Below are positions 63,251 to 64,000 of a stretch of DNA of 64,000 nt, piece after piece. The notes beneath the pieces were generated by a model that did not search any database, had not been told where the DNA came from, and saw only the letters and a list, made by a program, of their open reading frames with translations. Every line of letters starts with the position of its first letter. The stretch's first letter is position 1. The stretch spans positions 57,519,800-57,583,799 of the forward strand of contig OX381714.1 in assembly GCA_947462335.1 (NCBI GenBank), in the 5' to 3' direction. Origin of the DNA: Harmothoe impar (lineage: Eukaryota; Annelida; Polychaeta; Phyllodocida; Polynoidae). Position numbers and translations under genes: made by a program.

Positions 63251-63434
63251 TACCGTATTCGACGTAATACGCGCCCTGGGCGCTTATAAAATTATTTTCA
63301 TGGCGTTTTTACTAGTTAAGAGTTAAATTGTCACCAAAATCGTGAAACTTAAGCCTTTGTTCTAGTCTAAAGATGTCCCAAAAGGGGGGGGGGCGCTTAT
63401 TAGGGGGAGGGCGCTTATTACGTCGAATACGGTA
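63251..63434. mobile_element. 180-bp MITE with TA target duplication
   Basis: Element 63253-63432 has 24-bp TIRs with one mismatch (CCGTATTCGACGTAATA...; ...TATTACGTCGAATACGG with TTATTA in the right arm), flanked by TA on both sides. GGGCGCTTATTA is doubled at the right. TA duplication suggests a Tc1/mariner-type parent. Confidence 0.85.
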
Positions 63435-64000
63435 ATGTGTGGTTAAACTGCCTAAATGCAGGACATATACAGATAGAAGAAGATTCGTAGTTATTGAGTA
63501 TTCATATGTTTTACTCAAGAAGCACCAAGAGCATACAAACAGCTGTGGTACAGGCCACAGAGACATCCCGCTGTCCACACAAAGCCATGTGTTGTCTGTC
63601 ACTCTCCAGCAGGAGCACTGCTGGTGTACACAATACAGGTACACTGCTGTACAGGCAGCCTGTACTTGGAGAGCATTGCCCTCTTTATGATAATTTCTGT
63701 GGATTTTAACAATACAACTATCTGTGTTGAGTACAATTTCCTCCTTTTAAACTTTTTAAGCCTTCTTAACATCACTGTATGTATAAGTGCCATCCACGCA
63801 GACACCACTGTGCGGTTGATATAGACCATTGTATATATGCACTGTGAAGGGCTTTATGGCTTTAAGGGCAGCCTATGGTGCTTTAACCAGTATACCCTTG
63901 GATCCTGGTGATGGTTGAAGAAAGCCCAGGTGAGTATTATGCCAATGAGGCCAATGCAACTAAAAAGGTCTGCATGATGCACCAATGCAGATCTGGGGAA
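63435..64000. other. Intergenic, with a TTAA-MITE-like fragment at the end
   Basis: No supported gene; overlapping short frames at 63439-63829 are featureless. 63965-64000 (GGTCTGCATGATGCACCAAT...) matches the middle of the TTAA-MITE family and runs off the window. Confidence 0.45.

Overview
This is eukaryotic, almost certainly metazoan, genomic DNA. It is AT-rich, dense in short TTAA- or TA-flanked inverted-repeat elements (MITEs), and has no bacterial-style gene packing. The mix of MITEs, a Ty3/gypsy element and a DNA-transposon protein with a CXC tail fits a marine invertebrate, but the sequence does not fix the species. No host protein gene, rRNA or tRNA gene could be supported; all convincing coding capacity belongs to two nested mobile elements.

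Layout. 1-44.15 kb is a mosaic of old repeats: at least fifteen copies or fragments of a TTAA-flanked MITE family, about a dozen other TIR elements, a 450-bp near-perfect palindrome (24191-24640), a near-identical 1,848-bp tandem duplication (18881-22589), a perfect 2 x 108-bp duplication (28973-29188), and ordered inverted matches linking 1.4-10.3 kb with 29.5-41.6 kb. 44160-62979 is a Ty3/gypsy LTR retrotransposon on the + strand with LTRs that read as identical. It carries PBS, leader stem-loops, a coiled-coil gag ORF, a capsid/zinc-knuckle ORF, a textbook -1 frameshift signal (GGGAAAC plus hairpin) into PR-RT-RNaseH-INT, then two unusual extra ORFs downstream of integrase, preceded by a CpG-rich block with E2F, CCAAT, NRF1 and YY1-like sites. 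62989-64000 returns to MITE-rich intergenic DNA.

Nested inside the reverse transcriptase, just before the YLDD motif, is a 6.1-kb DNA transposon (49048-55151) with about 125-bp imperfect TIRs (CAGG...CCTG) and an apparent TA target duplication. Its single long ORF (about 1,453 aa) joins N-terminal zinc-binding motifs, a putative DD(E) RNase H-like core, a FEN1/XPG-like PIN nuclease domain and a C-terminal tesmin/TSO1-type CXC motif. This protein is the best candidate for an under-described system.

How the parts relate. The retroelement inserted recently, judged by its LTRs, and the DNA transposon jumped into it afterwards, in the same orientation and without disturbing the flanking pol frame. 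The retroelement also has a gag frame change at a T6 run, a TGA between RNaseH and INT, and a TAG between the two 3' ORFs. With identical LTRs these are either copying-stage defects or recoding sites.
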